Shown here: in pieces, positions 23,106 through 34,441 of the stretch | Position numbering within the stretch: position 1 is the first letter of the stretch | Layout of the letters: each line of letters starts with the position of its first letter | Source of the DNA: Epiperipatus broadwayi | Taxonomy: Eukaryota > Onychophora > Udeonychophora > Euonychophora > Peripatidae | DNA length: 64,000 nt | Assembly: GCA_028023455.1 (NCBI GenBank) | Contig: JAQFVV010006216.1 | Coordinates: 4,234,877 to 4,298,876, forward strand | Direction: 5' to 3' | Made by a program: the position numbers and the translations under genes | Notes under the pieces: model-generated | What the model saw: only the letters and a program-made list of their open reading frames with translations | What the model was told of the DNA's origin: nothing | Databases searched by the model: none

Positions 23106-23452
23106 TACTTAAAGTAGAAGAATAATTAATTACCTTCGTGCAAATAAAATAATAACCTGATTGGATGTAGAGTAATCAGCCAATCATCTCCGGAAGAAGG
23201 ATTAATGACAGCGCTCAGTTCTGAAGGATCATTCTTGGAGTTCCACCTGTGTCTGGATTGGGGTTAAGCAAGTTTTCCGTTTGGTATAACTTCAAGTGCG
23301 GAGAGCTGGCGTCCGAATGTCTCAAGAGTCAGCTAGGGGTTTAAACAGGTCGTACCGATCTTCATTATTATTTTGTCTATGCCTTCGGGTTCAATGATAT
23401 AATAAACTATAATTATTAACTCTCTCCTTGATTGATATCTATAGAAGCATTG
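23106..23452 (+). other. Non-coding, less AT-rich leader-like stretch
   Basis: No ORF. The composition is more balanced and there is an AATAAA at about 23400, followed by sequence that is tandemly duplicated. It could be the end of an LTR, but no TG...CA pair was found. Confidence 0.3.
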
Positions 23453-23782
23453 CTACAAATTAAACCCTATTTCATTATAGTGGTAGTGCTTGATTTATTA
23501 TTAGTACACTTGTGGAAGTGCATCTTTATTAGCTGGACATAGCAAAGCTGATAAAATTACATAAGTGGAAAGTTCAGTTGAGGAAAGATTGAGAAAAGAT
23601 GGAAAGTGTTTTTATAAGCATTGCTACAAATTAAACCCTATTTCATTATAGTGGTAGTGCTTGATTTATTATTAGTACACTTGTGGAAGTGCATCTTTTT
23701 TAGCGGGACATAGCAAAACTGATAAAATTACATAAGTGGAAAGTTCAGTTGAGGAAAGATTGAGAAAAGATGGAAAGTGTTT
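23453..23782. repeat. 161-bp tandem duplication
   Basis: A unit starting GCATTGCTACAAATTAAACC at 23457 is repeated at 23618 with only a few differences over its whole length (ending TGGAAAGTGTTT). This is a recent local duplication of non-coding sequence. Confidence 0.9.
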
Positions 23783-24901
23783 GGGCCTTTTTTATATTAA
23801 TTTATTTACTGTTATAATCACATAACATTATGCAATCATATTTTGATAGTGCAATCAAATATGCAGTTAATTATAAATATAGTGCAATAGTTCTTTTACT
23901 TCGTTTATCATTTTATATACAAGAATATCATTAATCGACAAATTAATCCTCTTTATCTGGTTATTTTTTTAATTATTTCTCCCCCCCCCCCTCTATAACA
24001 AAAATAATTTAATCTCTTGAATTACTTTTAAATCTAAATTTAATTAAACACAAACGCTCTTGTGACAAATATATATCTTTATCTCCCCCCTCTCTTCTCT
24101 CCCTCTATAGGTATATATATAATACAACACAGGTTAATACACTACACAATGTTATGAGTGGTAGTTATATTAAGAGTTCTTGCTGTCATATTTTTCCATG
24201 TTCTCTCAGATATATTTTCTCCAGCCTTGCGAGGTATAGCCAGAGATTCTCAGAGTGATCTAAGCTCTTTAGTATATATATTGTGTGATTGTTGCAGGCC
24301 GACTCCAGATTAATGCAGAGATTACTTACGCAGAATACCACTGCTATGGAGTACTGACGTAATAATCAAATGGTGATAACTGCAGTTAGTATAGAGAAGA
24401 TTGAGGTTGCCAAAATCTTGCGGTGTTGATGAGCTCCTGTCGCTTCCAGTTATATGCTGTGGTTGGCTCATATCCAGACCGCAATCCAGAAGACATTAAC
24501 TGTTAATAGTATATTGGAGTAGAAGAAAGGGCATAGAACCGAGTCTCTACTGAAATCATTTCTAATAAAGTAAATAGCAGTTTTTGTCTGATTGCCACAG
24601 CATTAACAAACTTAAGATGAAGAACAGTTTTACATCAACCAGCAAGATGATTATGGGATAGAAGCCCGCTTCAGTGCACCCATCCAGCTCCATCCAATCT
24701 GTCAAAAGGTAGTCACCCGGGTCCAGCAGATATTGGTGATGAAGATTGCCAGACCAACAGAGTGAAGGAAAGACGTCCTTGCTGCCCTGGTAGACAGGTG
24801 TGTATGGCACGTTCTGAGACCCCAAGTCCGGATGAAATCTCAAGACGCTGGAGGGTAAAATTAAAAAAATATATTAATTTCTTAAGCACAAGCAGATGAT
24901 A
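23783..24901. other. Non-coding DNA with a balanced-composition block at 24280-24840
   Basis: Poly-C and AT tracts lie at 23980-24120. The block 24280-24840 is richer in G+C and resembles part of 9300-9400, suggesting a diverged repeat or an exon of an unrecognised transcript. The two overlapping minus-strand frames (24562-24979) match no protein I know, so no gene is called. Confidence 0.4.
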
Positions 24902-25068
24902 TAATAACATGAAAAGCTGAAACCTTTGACAGATGCGTCTTAAAAATCTCTGCCTTTTGTTTTGAATTGAGAGTTCCATTGTGCAGTCATTATTACAACT
25001 GCTGATTGGCTGTCATATGAGTATTTTTAAGATGCATCTGTCTAAGGTTTCAGCCTTTCACATTATTA
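24902..25068. repeat. Inverted repeat with 46-bp arms
   Basis: Positions 24902-24947 and 25023-25068 are reverse complements with about five mismatches, around a 75-bp spacer. The arms contain GCTGAAACCTTTGACAGATG-like sequence. It is a hairpin-forming repeat, possibly a small foldback or MITE. Confidence 0.8.
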
Positions 25069-26526
25069 GTAAATAAGATTTTTTTTTTTTTTAAAAAAAA
25101 AATAGCTAAGCATTTTTATCATGAGTAAAAGACTCCATCCTACACAATTGAAACATTGCTCCGAGTACGTTTTCTTTTTCCAGGGCCAACTGATTATAGT
25201 TAAATGTCTTAATTATGACCAATGATTTTAAATAATCCTAATGGTGAATCTTTTATTTTGAAACATTAAGTTTGCCAGTAGCAATGAAGTTATTTATACA
25301 TACTATTTTATAATGGTATGATGTGAATTTATCACATGCGATAGTTAGTTCGTTCATTATCCCTGAAAATAAATTTCTACAGATTCATTAGATATTTGCC
25401 ATACATATTTATTATTTCTTTATCTTTGTTGTCTGTTATAACATTATATGTATTTAAATCATTTCTTCAAAATTGATGGAAACCGATTGCTCTCCAGTTG
25501 ACTGTTTTTGAAGGTAGTGTGGTGATTCCAGAATGAAAACCATCTGTATGTATTAAAGTATTTACCTTATGACATTCAAAAGTTTAAAATCGGTCACTGC
25601 AATATTTACCATGGATGCCAGAAAAAGTAGTACTTTATAAATGTTTTGCGCATATGATAAATAGTTTTAAAATTATCAAGTACCACCAATTAACAAAATT
25701 ATAAATGGAAAAAGTGAAATGCTGTATCAATGAAGAAGCTCTGTATGTTAAGATTAAATTCACCCAAAAGTGTTGTATTGCAAAAAAAAATAACTTCAAA
25801 TGAAGCTACACCACATATATGCTAAACATAGCTATTTTTATCCTAGACCCTACCTGCATATCTAAGTGATTCCATCATTTTGAACTATAATCAGAAACTC
25901 TTGCTTTGGTAAAATTATCGATTTAATTTATGCATATGTCCATACTTGTTTTCATTCCACTTTATTAACTTATTGTGTAATATTTAATAGTAATATTCTT
26001 AGTAAGACTTTGATAATATGTATTTTCTTGTATTTTGTAATACTATCATTATTATGTATTTGAATTCCTTTATTAATAGTTTAGACTATATTTAGCTAAT
26101 TAATGTTACATCATATAAATGTATATTTTTATATGTATATTATTTAACAGAGATGACAACATGTATATGGCCATCTCTATATATTTTTCAATGAAAATCT
26201 CATTTTATTATTTTATAATCAAAATTGTCCCAAAGACACAACTAAACCAGACTAGTCAAAGAAAATAAACTGGCCATGTTTTCTTTTCTATATTAAGAAA
26301 AAAACAATTTGACATTAGTAGTTATTGCTGCATTTTAAATTAAGGAAAATAAATTTCTAACATAGATTTTAACTTTTTTTTTTTAGTTTATATATATCAC
26401 ATACATATGAAAATATATCATTGGTATACTACATTCGCTGACCTAGAAGGTTTCAAAAAATGAAAAATTTTAATTTATGCATTTCAAAATAGTGCTATAT
26501 ATGTGTATATAAACATCATTAAATGG
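25069..26526. other. AT-rich non-coding DNA
   Basis: Nothing recognised on either strand. Confidence 0.55.
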
Positions 26527-26731
26527 AAATATTTAATGTGTGGAGTTATCCATTTATAATTGTTTAATTAGAAAACACTTAGTTATTGAAAACCAACTGC
26601 TCTAGGACAAGTATCAAGTAAAACAGGCTTGATTGCATTCAAAAGGACCTTGAATGCAATCAAGCCTGTCAGTTTTACTTTAACACTTAATTAAACAATT
26701 ATAAATGGATAATTCCACACATTAAATATTT
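26527..26731. repeat. Palindromic MITE-like repeat
   Basis: The outer arms start AAATATTTAATGTGTGG and end with its reverse complement, followed inward by a shared TTATCCATTTATAATTG block. The inner arms GGCTTGATTGCATTCAA/TTGAATGCAATCAAGCC sit around a 7-base loop (AAGGACC). The left arm has an extra block of about 40 bp (near 26585-26622) absent from the right. No ORF is present, and no target duplication could be settled in the AT-rich flanks. Confidence 0.85.
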
Positions 26732-28166
26732 CTTTCTAAAACATCCATTAAAAATATTATTACAAATTATCATTGATAATATATATGAACATTAATTTTC
26801 TTCAAATAGATAAGACCTAGATATCAACATAAGTCTTATCAAGCCTTTTTGCAGTTAGATTGATGTGTTTAATTTTAGAAAGAAAAAATCCTGCAATTTG
26901 TTTTATATTGTAACAGTTAGATCTGTTTCACTTATTATATTCTATAATAGTGTATTTCATTTCACTCAGATTGTGTGTATTTCTTTAATTTAAAACTTTG
27001 AGTGTGCTTGTAATATTGCCGAGTAATATGAAAATACAGTCATAAATACTTATATACGCGCATATTCATTTGCGTTTGTTAAAACTGAAGTAAACATAGC
27101 AGTATGTAGCTAGAATTTATGTATATAACAAAATAATAAGTTTAAATTTATAAAATTATTCATTTAAGTTTCAATATTCATTTTAAATAATTTTCAAGTC
27201 TATTGTTTGTTTAAAATTACACAAGCAGTAATTTGTTTACGAATTTTAACATTTCATCTAAAAATAATCTTTTGGCTGAAACTTGACCCATTTAAAATTA
27301 TAACTAAGACAAATTATAAAATTCAGTCAGGCATAAATTCATACTAAGTGCTATGGCAAAACTCTAGAGAATATATATTTGACTCTGGATGTAGCTATGA
27401 TGCAAATTGGAAAACTCGGGGGGAATAGAGCTTTTAAGTCCAGATTTAACTATAGCAAATATTAAAAGCTAAGTGGAAATTTAGTTAAAGGCAAAATTGG
27501 AACCAGCAAACAAGTGACGTTGCGAAAGTAAAAGGGGGAGGGACCTACTGTCAAAAATAGAATATAAAAAAAGCCTGTAGTACCCATCAAAGGTTGTTGC
27601 TGCTGATAAGTATTTTCTAAAAGGCCAGTGCCGAAAAAATAATTAAAAGGCTGTTCCTGCATTTTTTTAGCCAGCTGAATTCTACTAAGTCATTAACAAA
27701 GCTGTTCAAATGAGGACCGTTGGCTAGGGGACAATAGACAGCTGTCTTTTTCCAGACCACTGCTACCGAATGAGAGAAAACATCAGCCTGAGCCCATTCC
27801 CGTGATGGAGAAACTACACCTGAAATACCAGAGAGTTGTTGACCGAAGTGATGGAGGAAAGTCACCACCGAAGTAAATTTACAAAGCTGCATACAGACTT
27901 AAACCTAGAAAAGCCACAGCCGATTTAATTGAGAGAAGATGCACAGTAAAGAATGCATTGAAAGACTTATGACCAAGTATTACCGGTAAATCATTCTGGA
28001 GAATATGTTAATTCATTACTAAACCTATTCTAAATTAAAATCTAGCTAACTAATCAAACCTCGTATTTAATTATATTTAAATGTTAAACTAAAATGTTTA
28101 TATTAAATTTATTTTAAAGCTTAGAGCACTCTTGAAATTCTTGCTTGATCATTAATATTTTAAGTA
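26732..28166. other. AT-rich non-coding DNA
   Basis: No gene recognised. The two minus-strand frames at 27462-27892 lie in a slightly less AT-rich patch but carry no familiar motif. Confidence 0.5.
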
Positions 28167-28441
28167 AGCATAAATATTTAGGTTGTATAAAACAATTTCA
28201 AACAAATTCATTTCTAAATTATAACTTTTATTGATTGTTTTCTGCAATTTGTTCTTATGCCATCTATCTTTAGTTTTAAGTTCATGTTTATTAATTTATG
28301 CTAGCATAAATATTTAGGTTCTATAAAACCATTTCAAACAAATTTTTCATTTCTAAATTATAACTTTATTGATCGTTTTCTGCAATTTGTTCTTATGCCA
28401 TCTATCTTTAGTTTTAAGTTCATGTTTATTAATTTATGCTA
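28167..28441. repeat. 146-bp tandem duplication
   Basis: The unit starting AGCATAAATATTTAGGTT at 28167 recurs at 28313 with a few substitutions and one-base indels, up to TTAATTTATGCT. Non-coding. Confidence 0.9.
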
Positions 28442-28607
28442 TGTTCATCAGAATGGAGTTTTGTGGGGTTTAATAATTATCTGAGGTGCGATTAAGCATC
28501 TTTCAGTTATGTCAGGTTATTGTAATATAAAGAAATATAGGCAAAACTCCCTTCTGAAATCGAACTATTATTTACGCTAGAGTGAATCAGTTACTTATAA
28601 TGCACAA

Positions 28608-28830
28608 AATTAGTTATTTAAAATGCATATTTTGCATAAGTTATTTAAAACGTATATTTTGCGTAAGCTCTTTATTTAAAATGAGTATTCACTTAAGTTA
28701 TTTGAAATAGATATTTTGCGAGTTATTTAAAATTAATATTTGAGTAAGTTATTTAAGTATCAATATTTTGCATGAGCTATTTAAGAATTCATATTTGATG
28801 TAGATTATTTAAAAATCAGTTTGTTTGATA
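28608..28830. repeat. Degenerate short tandem repeat, about 30-bp unit
   Basis: About seven worn copies of a unit like AGTTATTTAAAATGCATATTT, with unit lengths varying from roughly 25 to 35 bp. Confidence 0.7.
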
Positions 28831-29665
28831 TTAGATGTAAATTATACGACATACAATTAATGTTTCAAGTTCTAGTAAATCTTTAAATTTGCTATAACTC
28901 CATTTAATTAAAGATTAAGAAGCTATGCAGAGATCCTTAAATCAGATTCTTATTATCCCCTTTATCATGTGACTTAATAATCTCATTTATAACTGACCAG
29001 TGGTAGTAGCACTGAAAGAAGCTAAGATTTTGGCGTAATTAATTTATGAAAATATTAATTTAGCGTTGTGAATGTGTTGCTAGTTAGCATAAATATGCAT
29101 CTCTCCTTGCTATACCTATAATGGCCTACACCAGGATCATTTCCATGTCATGTCACGCCTCGAAAGTTTAGGCAACTGTGACATTTATTTGTATTTGAAG
29201 GAACCAAAGCGTTCCAAAGGGCTCGTAAGCCACTGTTCTGCTCACTTGAATAAAAGGGCCTCTTCATATTATAGCATGTAACCCGGTCTGGGGAACCGAT
29301 TATTAGGTAATAAAACTGAATTAAGAACACATTCGAGGCGCACTTATTCTGATACTATAGTTTATAACGCACTAGAATCTGACGTTCTACTGCCACACCT
29401 CAGTTCAGCTTCCCTAGAAAGTAACTTCGGCTATGATCCGAATCGGAATCTGAATTAATGCATTTATATGTGTAGCAATTATATATATCACGCAAATATC
29501 ATTATAGTTGAGTTTAAACTTAGTTAATCTCCATCAGTTACCAATAAATTGATCACTCTAATTATTACTGATTTCCACTATATAGAACATAGCATGAGTT
29601 GGGACATAGAAGATGATGTAAGCCTATTAAAGTCAGACTAATTAAACATTTTTTAACCCCAAAAG
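28831..29665. other. Non-coding DNA with an LTR-like segment at 29150-29342
   Basis: A segment starts TGTCACGCCTCGAAAG (29152) and is closed by TTCGAGGCGCA (to about 29342), an inverted match of about 9 bases. An AATAAAAGGG stands between, as in short LTRs. No target duplication or coding sequence was found, so the LTR reading is tentative. Confidence 0.35.
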
Positions 29666-29880
29666 CCACTCACCTGTGTGTGAGCACCATATAATTTATA
29701 TTATTTGTAACCTGGTGTATTCACTCACCTGCATGTGAGCGCTATATAATTTGCTCTATTATATTATTTGTAAACCTAAAATATTCACTCACCTGCATGT
29801 GAGCACTATATAATTTGCTGATTATATTAGTTGTAACCCTAAAATATTCACTCACCTGCGCATGAGCAAACTATACCCAA
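29666..29880. repeat. Minisatellite, four copies of a 60-66 bp unit
   Basis: Each unit contains CACTCACCTGCATGTGAGCACTATATAATTTG or a close variant. The CTCAC...GTGAG portion is a small hairpin containing an E-box-like CACCTG. Units start near 29666, 29721, 29788 and 29850. Confidence 0.85.
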
Positions 29881-31317
29881 TTTGTTTTGATTTATAACTT
29901 ATTGTTACATTAAATTTATGAAATATAAATTTATCTCCGTCTCCATTCTTGCTCATTACGTTATGAATCACTAATTAAGTTATATAATATGTGTTGGGGG
30001 GGGGGGATCTCTTACTGCTTTGCTATTGCTGGAATGTGAATAAAGAGATATCGAGTGTAACCTTGGGCATGTCATTCACAATGGGTTGGCTTTGAAGCAC
30101 GGGTAAGAGAGTTGAGGTATGATCAGACCTAGGGTATTACTATTCTGACTTGGCCAGCTTTTGGTTCTCTGGCTCGGACTTTCGGTCTGTTGAGCAGATG
30201 TACAAACCTGACCATTATAAAGTTGTGGGTGTGCCCATATATATATATATAAAGTCAAGAAAAAGTAAAAATAAACACAGATTTTTGTAGATATTTTTGA
30301 ACATTTCCTGGAATAATAACTAAAGGGTTAAATAATTCTGGATTTAAAATAAAATTTTATTATAAATTAAACATTTGAAAGGGTCTAATAAATATTTTCA
30401 TTGAATTCTGATTTTGAAATTAAAAAAAAAGCATGTTCAACTAATAATTGCAAACATTTATATTATCTATTTGGAAATCTTTTTAATTAATTGAACAAAA
30501 TTTCTATCTATTAGAAACCTTTTTTTTTTTAAGTGAAAACTTGATCATGCTTTTGAAAGGATTAAAATTGTTTTTAATAAAAAGATAAAAAGTTTAATTT
30601 AGTGTTTTTGTCACCTCAGATGACGATGTAAAAAGAGTTGATAAAAAGAATAGTTTTAGTTTGGCTAGTAATTTTTTTGAGGAGTTGGCAGAGTTGGTTT
30701 CCAGAGCTATACAGATGGTGCCATGGATCAGAGATAGCTGAAGTCAAGACAAGTCTACCAGCTGCTCTATGGTTCACTATGGAGTTTTGATTCACATGAA
30801 GCAGATCCACTTTATGTGTTCACTAGCCTGCTTAAATGTATTCTAAGAAATTTTCTAACTTGCCTGGAACAATCCTAGACAGAAAGATCACTGCAGACCA
30901 ACTTACTTGGACTATGCCCATCCTGGACTGAATAAATCAAGAGAATCCCATCAACTTGATGAAGTAGTTATGTATATGCTGCTGTGTCTATATGCAGAGA
31001 AGCACTGATAAACATATATACAAAAATGAGTTGTTTTTAAATAATTCATTTAAAAGACATTTTAAAATTCCTATATTTAATTTAGATGTTATGATAAGTT
31101 AAATGTGACTTGTGATGATGATATATATATTGAGACATTTTTAAAATGATCTCTTTGGGCTGAAATGAATTTTAAAAGTTAGAGATATATAAAACAATTT
31201 TATTTATTAAAAAAAAAAAATTTAAAAGTGAAACAAATGCAAATAATTTTGCTTAAGTAAAAAAGAAAAAAATCCAAAAAGTAGAGGATAGACAATTCTA
31301 TATTCTAAAATGTAATA
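29881..31317. other. AT-rich non-coding DNA
   Basis: A G run near 29997 and AT tracts. The frames at 30076-30258 and 30616-30810 (minus) match nothing known. Confidence 0.5.
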
Positions 31318-31366
31318 AGGTTGTCATATGATCCTTCGTGTTAGCCGCTAGAGGCGGGATTTCTAG
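31318..31366 (+). repeat. Left terminal inverted repeat
   Basis: AGGTTGTCATATGATCCTTC and the following bases pair with 39714-39761 with about five mismatches, past the GATTTCTA motif. Confidence 0.85.
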
Positions 31367-31910
31367 CTAAATTTCTAGAAATATGCCGTTTCCGTGGCTG
31401 CCCCCAAGCCTCTAAGCATTCTTTCTAAAATAAATCCTAGAAAGATTGTTAACTCGGAGTTAAGTCTTCTTTCAATGCTAAATGGTAGACTGTTAACTCT
31501 GAGTTAAGTCTTCTATTCTACGATAAAATCTAGAAAGAATGTTAACTCGGCTTAGCAGCTAACGGTGTGGCTTTTTCCGATGCTAAAAGCAGAGGAAAAT
31601 GCCGTAGTTGTTTGTGTCATGCACTATATCATAATGCTGTGTTATGTATTTGATGTAACAATATCGTACAAGGGTGTGTTAATTTGATCGTGTCAAAATT
31701 ATTTAAATTTTCGTCAGTGCCTTTTTTTAAGACGAATTGATGTACTGTTACATTTTAACAATTTTAATAGTATCGCGATTGTTCCTCATAAATTTGTATT
31801 CCTAAATTTTCGATTATGGTGGGTTAGCGTAATATTTTAAAGATCACGCTTTGAGTCACGTTTTAGCGAGAAATTTTCCGAGACAAAAAGTATGGCAAAT
31901 TCGAAAACAA

Positions 31911-32230
31911 AATATGAAAAGATGGGAATTGCCAGACACAAAAGCCACCAGTGCTGTAACATTTCTACAGCAGAAAAACATCCTGCTGAAAGAAAAAAAG
32001 ATGTTTGTGCGGCGAATGTATGAGACTTGAGGTCCATAAAGATCTTTGGACTTTCATTTGTAAGTCTCGTTCTTGCCGAAAGAAATGTGCACTTCGAAAA
32101 GGCAGCTGGTTTGAGGGATTTCAAATGCCGTTCGTCAAGTCTTTATGTTTGCTGCATTACCGGAGCCATGATGAGTTGACCGTACAGCATGTCATTAATG
32201 ATATTGAAATGTCTACCAGTAAATATTATT
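31911..32230 (+). pseudogene. Merlin transposase, N-terminal half, frameshifted
   Basis: IS1016/Merlin transposases begin with a helical segment and a zinc ribbon before the DDE domain. The plus strand encodes WELPDTKATSAVTFLQQKNI (about 31916-31975). After a frameshift near 32000 it continues as 75 residues with CGEC (first Cys pair), CKSRSCRKKC (second metal-binding part), then LRKGSWFEGFQMPF and a helical segment, stopping at 32230 before any catalytic Asp. It is truncated by loss of the DDE domain, with tandem repeats following directly. The minus-strand frame 31837-32124 is a shadow. Confidence 0.75.
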
Positions 32231-32239
32231 AACCAAATT

Positions 32240-32632
32240 GATAAATAAAGTAACATAACATACACACACAATAATTGTTGTTAACCAAAAAATGTAAATT
32301 ATTATTTAAAAATACACAAAAACACCCCTCCCACTAATTGTTGTCAATCAAATGTAAACAAATTAAAGTAACGAAAATTATTATTTAAAGATCCATAAAA
32401 AAAAAAACCCGTTGTTTCTTTAATTTTGTCACTTAAATTTTTAAAAACTATTACTATTTAAACACAACCCAAATTACTATTTAAACATACACCAAAAAAG
32501 ATTCATTCTTGTCAATAATAATGAAATTAAGAACTATTATTGTCCCATTGTCAAAAATATTAGGCTTTTGGGAAACCAAAACAATAATTTATAAATGAAA
32601 AAAAAGTCAATCGGTTGTCAATCAAATGTAAT
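32240..32632. repeat. Internal tandem repeats, left part
   Basis: Degenerate copies of a unit with ACACAAAAACACCCCTCCCA, CTAATTGTTGTCAATC, AAATGTAAAC and AAAGTAAC words. The array continues beyond the nested LINE at 38605. Confidence 0.8.
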
Positions 32633-32668
32633 AAATAAAAGTAACTTTTTTTTTTATTAAGAAAAAAT

Positions 32669-33245
32669 TTACAGTGTCAGGTAGCTACATTTGATAATTA
32701 TAATAGTTTCATATAGAAGTTCAAAGTTGTGTGGTATTGTCATAACATTTACTGCAGTAGTCTGAGATGTCATCTCATCATCACAAATGATAATCTGTGC
32801 CCATGTGTCTACAAAAAGACGCTCTGGTACAAGGAGTCTATCTCTGTTCTTCATGCTTATTATTATTGTTTTAAAAGTTATCCAAGGATCACTATGTCCT
32901 TGTCTGAAGATATGCTGGCACCTGGTGATCCATAAAGCATGTAGTAGGCATGCCACTAGCCTGATAGTTGCATAGTTTCCTTCTTTAATTGCCCGATCAA
33001 TTGACAGGACATTGCCACAGCCAGAGGAAATGTTTGTGATAATTTTATTTCTAGTGCAACTCAGGTATGAGCAGGCATAGAAGTGTTTCTTCATGCATAT
33101 TACAGAGCTTACACATGGGGCTTAATTGACGAAATCCTCTTTGCATCACCAAAAAGTGACTGGTGGGCAAGGAGGACAAGTTAAACTTGATTATAAAATC
33201 GACCAGCTTTGGTCCTATGCACCAGTATCTTGACTTCTTGAGCAT
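32669..33245 (-). pseudogene. LINE ORF2 C-terminal Cys/His region
   Basis: Two overlapping frames (33051-33245 and 32669-33094) together give the C-terminal part. LPTSHFLVMQRGFRQLSPMC, then CKLCNMHEETLL..L and PELH, match the zf-RVT-like segment found after the thumb in L1/Tx1 and plant LINEs. Further residues such as LLHALWITRCQHIFRQG also fit that region. A frameshift near 33060-33090 separates the halves. The final stop is 12 bases from the poly(A) tail. Confidence 0.65.
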
Positions 33246-33337
33246 TTGTTTTACAGACAGTCTTAATCAGGTAGATAATGGGTTTTGATTTGGGAAAAGG
33301 ATTTTGTATACTTCCCAATATGTTTGCTTAGCTTTCT

Positions 33338-34378
33338 CTAATTGCTCGGAAACTGAAAATAGAGTCCCGAGTTGTTCTTGCAGTTCTTTGACCCATTTAC
33401 TGTGTATGGGTGGTGGTGTATCTGTGGGCTCACAGTGTCTTCACTCTGATCCTTTTCTTTTTTATTGTGGATTTTCCTGAGCACTGAAAGAGCTCTTTGA
33501 TCAAAAAACACCTTGACGGCATGGAGACCAAGTCCATTCAGGTCACGTGGTCTCTGCACCTTGGCCAGACTGATGCATACAGTTTTTCTCTTCCACATCT
33601 TTGTGCAGGCTGAATTTATGGCATCCTGAAAACCCTTGGTCGGTTTGAAGATGGGCAGGTAGTAGTTTATACGTGGAAACACCATCATATTTAACAATGC
33701 CACCTTACCTGGGAGTGAGAGGGAGATCATTGAGAGAGAGTTTGTTACCTTCTGGGTTTTGTCCAAAAGATCCTGCTGGATGGCCCTCCTCATTGCTGTT
33801 TTGGAGAGGGCAATTGGGAACCCAAGGAATTTCTGTGGATTTCCTGTATATCTTGATGGTACTGTAACACCCCTACTGATTTTCCAGACAACAGATTTGT
33901 CTGGGTTGACAGCCAGATTGAATTTGCTCGCATATCTGTCCAGCAGTTGGTATAACCTTGGCAGGTATTTCTCAGAAGGGAGGAAAATGGTAACATCATC
34001 CACATATGAAATGTGGTGGAGTTCCTCCTTTAGTGCTGGCACAAAGACTCCTGGTAGTTCTTTTTCCACATCTTCTAGTAGGGGATTGAGGTAGGTAATG
34101 AAACAAAGGGTGCTTAGTGGGGACCCCTGGGGGATTGATAGATGTGGTCTGAAACCAGGTGCCAGGGAGCCATCAAGTGATGTGTGAATTGACCTGTTTA
34201 GCAACAAGTTAGCAATGATTTTAACATAGACAATAGGTACTCCATAGTGCCTTAATATGGATAGTAGTTTTGCTGGCATCACGGAGTCAAAGGCAGCTGC
34301 AAAGTCTATTTGAACAGCAACGGGCCCTGATTTTCGATGTGATCTTACATGCTCCACCAGCAGCACGAAGCGCTGCAC
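33338..34378 (-). pseudogene. LINE ORF2 reverse transcriptase palm and thumb
   Basis: 346 residues with the catalytic core: VQIDFAAAFDSV (first catalytic Asp), IPQGSPLSTLCFITYLNPLL, and ISYVDDVTIFL (YVDD, the two catalytic Asp). NPDKSVVWKIS and KFLGFPI follow. The protein copies the LINE RNA at a nicked target. Length and order fit the LINE family, and only frameshifts at both ends separate it from the neighbouring parts. Confidence 0.85.
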
Positions 34379-34441
34379 CGCCTCAATGGTGGATGAGCCT
34401 TTGCGTGCAAACTGGTGTACAAAGATCCTGGTAAGTAACTG

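Noticed and set aside
24562-24979. Two overlapping minus-strand ORFs of about 90 codons
   Set aside because: Composition is more balanced than the surroundings, but no motif, splice context or family match was seen. Not called as genes.
27462-27892. Two minus-strand ORFs of 66 and 91 codons
   Set aside because: No recognisable domain and no supporting signals. Length is within chance for this patch.
29150-29342. Short solo LTR
   Set aside because: The inverted ends TGTCACGCCTCGAA/TTCGAGGCGCA match over only about nine bases and no target duplication was found. Kept only as a note.
29666-29880. CRISPR array
   Set aside because: Regular repeats with hairpin potential, but this is eukaryotic DNA. 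The between-repeat sequences are themselves similar, and no cas genes exist.
33673-34094. Plus-strand frames at 33673, 33759 and minus frame 33790
   Set aside because: Shadows of the LINE reverse transcriptase (33338-34378), which carries the YVDD motif.
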